Source: Ardenticatenaceae bacterium (GTDB lineage Bacteria > Chloroflexota > Anaerolineae > Promineifilales > Promineifilaceae). From it: a DNA stretch of 64,000 nt. Position 1 is the stretch's first letter; every line of letters begins with the position of its first letter. A program made the translations under genes and the position numbers. The notes under the pieces were generated by a model. That model made no database searches. It saw only the letters and a list, made by a program, of their open reading frames with translations, and was not told where the DNA came from. This document shows, piece by piece, positions 62,388-64,000 of the stretch. The stretch is taken from assembly GCA_020634245.1 (NCBI GenBank), contig JACKCC010000007.1, positions 62,001-126,000 on the forward strand, read 5' to 3'.

Positions 62388-62460
62388 TGGGTCATGCAGG
62401 ATTCGAACCTGCGACCAATGGATTAAAAGTCCACTGCTCTGCCAGCTGAGCTAATGACCC
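62388..62460 (-). tRNA. tRNA-Lys (anticodon TTT)
   Basis: On the minus strand GGGTCAT (acceptor) is followed by TAGCTCAGCTGGCAGAGCA (D arm), an anticodon stem GTGGA with loop CTTTTAA, then a TGGTC variable region, GCAGGTTCGAATCCTGC (T arm) and ATGACCC plus discriminator A. All four arms pair. The anticodon is TTT. The 3' CCA is not encoded in full (ACCT follows). Confidence 0.96.
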
Positions 62461-62522
62461 GTTACCCTGTGGATTATAGCCCCGCCACGAATGGTATGCA
62501 AACGTAAATTAGCCGATCCTAC

Positions 62523-64000
62523 TTATGGATTGGCGGCTGTAGTCAGACAAGGCTCTCCCCGCAAATATTGAGCACACTCTTCAGTGGTTAACGGCCGTGC
62601 CATACGAGACAACCCGCGCTCAAACAACTCACCAACGGCCGTTAACTCAATAATTCGCGCCGTTCGATCAATACTGGCCGTTGCCAGCCGCGCCCCGTCA
62701 GGACTAAAAGCAACACCAGTTACCGTCGAGGAATGGCCCAACAATGTCCGCAATGCCTGACCTGTTTCAGTGTTCCAAATTTTAGCTGTCCTATCAACGC
62801 TGGCTGTTGCTAGCCGGGAACCATCAGGCGTAACCGCTACACTTAGAACAGGGCCGTTATGGCCGGTAAATGTACGAAGTACGCTGCCCGTCGTCGCATC
62901 CCAGATTTTGGCGGTACCGTCACCGCCGGCGGTAATCAGACGTGTACCATCAGGGCTGTAAATCACGTCGTTGACTGGTCCCTCATGACCAGACAAGGTC
63001 AAAACAGGTGTTTCACTGTCAATACGCCAGATGATGACCCGTCCATCTTCAACGGCCGTTGCCAAGAACGCCTCGTCCGGGCTAAACGCGACCCCTTTTA
63101 CCACCGCCCCTACTTCAAAGCGCTGCAAGAATTGACTGGTCGTCAGATCCCAAATTCGGGCTGAGCCGTCACTACTGGCCGTCGCCAGGCGAGTGCCGTC
63201 CGCATTAATAGCCAGATCATTAACCGGGCCGCGATGAGTCAGCAAAGGCAGTTGAAGTTGACCAGTTGCCAGGTCCCAGATACGGGCATTGAAATCCTCG
63301 CTGGCCGTGATCAAATAACGGCCGTTCGGGTTAAATACAGCACCTGTCACCGGCGCATTCTGATCAGTAAACGTCCGCACCAATTCCCCCGTAGCCGCAT
63401 TCCATACACTGGCAGTGGTATCTTCGCTGGTTGTAGCCACCAATTCCCCGGTTTCGTTAAAAGCAATACTGTTTATCGGCCCGTTGTTATTGCCGGAAAT
63501 GATCCGCACCTCCAGGCCGGGTTCCGTTAACCACACTTTAGCCGTCCCATCCTGGCTGGCCGTCGCAATCAACTGGCCATCAGGGCTAAAAGCAACAGCA
63601 TTGACACCACTGCTATGGCCAGACAGTGAATAGATCACTTGCCCGGTATCGGCTTGCCATACTTTGATCGTTCCATCACCGCCGGCTGTGACCAGCCGGG
63701 TACCGTCAGGGCTATAGGCGACGTCAAAAATCTGGCTAGTATGGCCAAAAACAGACAGCAGCAGCCGACCAGTTTTGTAATCCCAAACCTTAGCCGTACC
63801 ATCTTCATTGCCCGTTACAATTCGTGATCCATCAGGGCTAAAAGCCAACGCATTGATGACGACCGGTTCGCCAGCGCCCGGATTAATCGGGTAAACAGGT
63901 GATCCGGTTTCCATATCCCACACAATGACACGGCCGTCTTTAGCCGACGTGGCAAAATAAACGCCATCCGGGCTGAAGGCGACATCGGTCAACGGACCTT
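62523..64000 (-). CDS. WD40-repeat protein, N-terminus beyond right edge
   Basis: Eleven WD40 repeats of about 42 residues are visible, each with VxxVAFSPDGxxLATASxDGTAKIWDxxTG-like text (for example VNAVAFSPDGQLIATASQDG and VTGVAFSPDGARLATASID). They would form one or two beta-propellers. The chain ends with an unrelated tail with two Cys (MARPLTTEECAQYLRGEPC). At the edge the frame reads GPLTDVAFSPDG, so it continues rightward into an earlier repeat. In this type of genome such arrays usually follow a regulatory N-terminus (BTAD, NACHT, TIR or kinase), which cannot be seen here. Four ACGGCCGT octamers inside, plus one near the edge. Confidence 0.9.
   Translation of the reverse strand, partial: GPLTDVAFSPDGVYFATSAKDGRVIVWDMETGSPVYPINPGAGEPVVINALAFSPDGSRIVTGNEDGTAKVWDYKTGRLLLSVFGHTSQIFDVAYSPDGTRLVTAGGDGTIKVWQADTGQVIYSLSGHSSGVNAVAFSPDGQLIATASQDGTAKVWLTEPGLEVRIISGNNNGPINSIAFNETGELVATTSEDTTASVWNAATGELVRTFTDQNAPVTGAVFNPNGRYLITASEDFNARIWDLATGQLQLPLLTHRGPVNDLAINADGTRLATASSDGSARIWDLTTSQFLQRFEVGAVVKGVAFSPDEAFLATAVEDGRVIIWRIDSETPVLTLSGHEGPVNDVIYSPDGTRLITAGGDGTAKIWDATTGSVLRTFTGHNGPVLSVAVTPDGSRLATASVDRTAKIWNTETGQALRTLLGHSSTVTGVAFSPDGARLATASIDRTARIIELTAVGELFERGLSRMARPLTTEECAQYLRGEPCLTTAANP

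Larger units (their letters stand above)
1363..63937. repeat. Dispersed highly iterated palindrome ACGGCCGT (HIP-like), about 125-130 copies
   Basis: A line-by-line hand count found about 128 copies of the octamer; chance expectation in 64 kb is about one to two. Most are extended by A or T on both sides (AACGGCCGTT). Copies are spread through genes in all three frames, giving Thr-Ala-Val, Gly-Arg or Arg-Pro, and few lie between genes. None lies in the two transposase elements or the TIR gene. First and last copies: 1363-1370 and 63930-63937. Confidence 0.85.

Overview
The window reads as a chromosomal segment of a free-living bacterium, most likely a Chloroflexota member of the Anaerolineae type. 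That placement is inferred from gene families and architectures, not from a phylogenetic marker: a membrane PIN-TRAM protein, a RarA ATPase fused to a methyltransferase-like domain, a MoeA fused to a periplasmic-binding-like domain, a BTAD/NB-ARC/TPR regulator, DUF5667 proteins beside an ECF sigma factor, DUF2723 and PIG-V type membrane glycosyltransferases, a WD40 protein, and very large secreted beta-rich proteins. Base composition is moderately GC-rich, with AT-richer islands (an ISAs1 transposase, a TIR gene, a second IS).

Layout. 1-1.1 kb: edge-truncated ISAs1-family transposase. 1.3-7.7 kb: translation and RNA housekeeping (glnS, rlmB, cysS, PIN-TRAM, rph). 7.8-11.3 kb: an accessory island with two PIN-domain toxin-antitoxin pairs around an AT-rich, membrane-anchored TIR protein and a MITE-like repeat. 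11.4-18.3 kb: rarA fusion, alpha/beta hydrolase, a 1.46 kb IS with a frame break in its transposase, a small zinc-ribbon gene, and an acyl-CoA carboxylase carboxyltransferase. 18.3-39.7 kb: a SARP-type regulator divergent from a 4071-residue secreted protein, then a PHP phosphoesterase, a small secreted protein and a cadherin-repeat secreted protein. 39.9-44.3 kb: moeA fusion and a NarL-type two-component pair. 44.6-58.0 kb: ECF sigma factor with a DUF5667 protein, then a tightly packed set of glycosyltransferases, a glycosyltransferase-kinase fusion, an ABC exporter, a TPR protein, a second DUF5667-like protein with an Asp/Asn tail, and two polyprenyl-sugar type membrane glycosyltransferases. 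This looks like a cell-surface glycan programme. 58.0-62.5 kb: YceI protein, ECF sigma/anti-sigma pair, a lipoprotein gene broken by an amber codon, and tRNA-Lys. The right edge cuts a WD40 protein.

The most striking signal is not a gene. The octamer palindrome ACGGCCGT occurs about 125-130 times by hand count, where about one or two copies would be expected by chance. It lies in all kinds of resident genes but is missing from both IS elements and from the TIR gene. It behaves like the cyanobacterial HIP1 highly iterated palindrome. A second layer consists of short, imperfect, near-tandem repeats found between genes and, in frame, inside rarA, moeA and the tail of the ABC exporter. Function calls rest on motif reading only; no database search was run.
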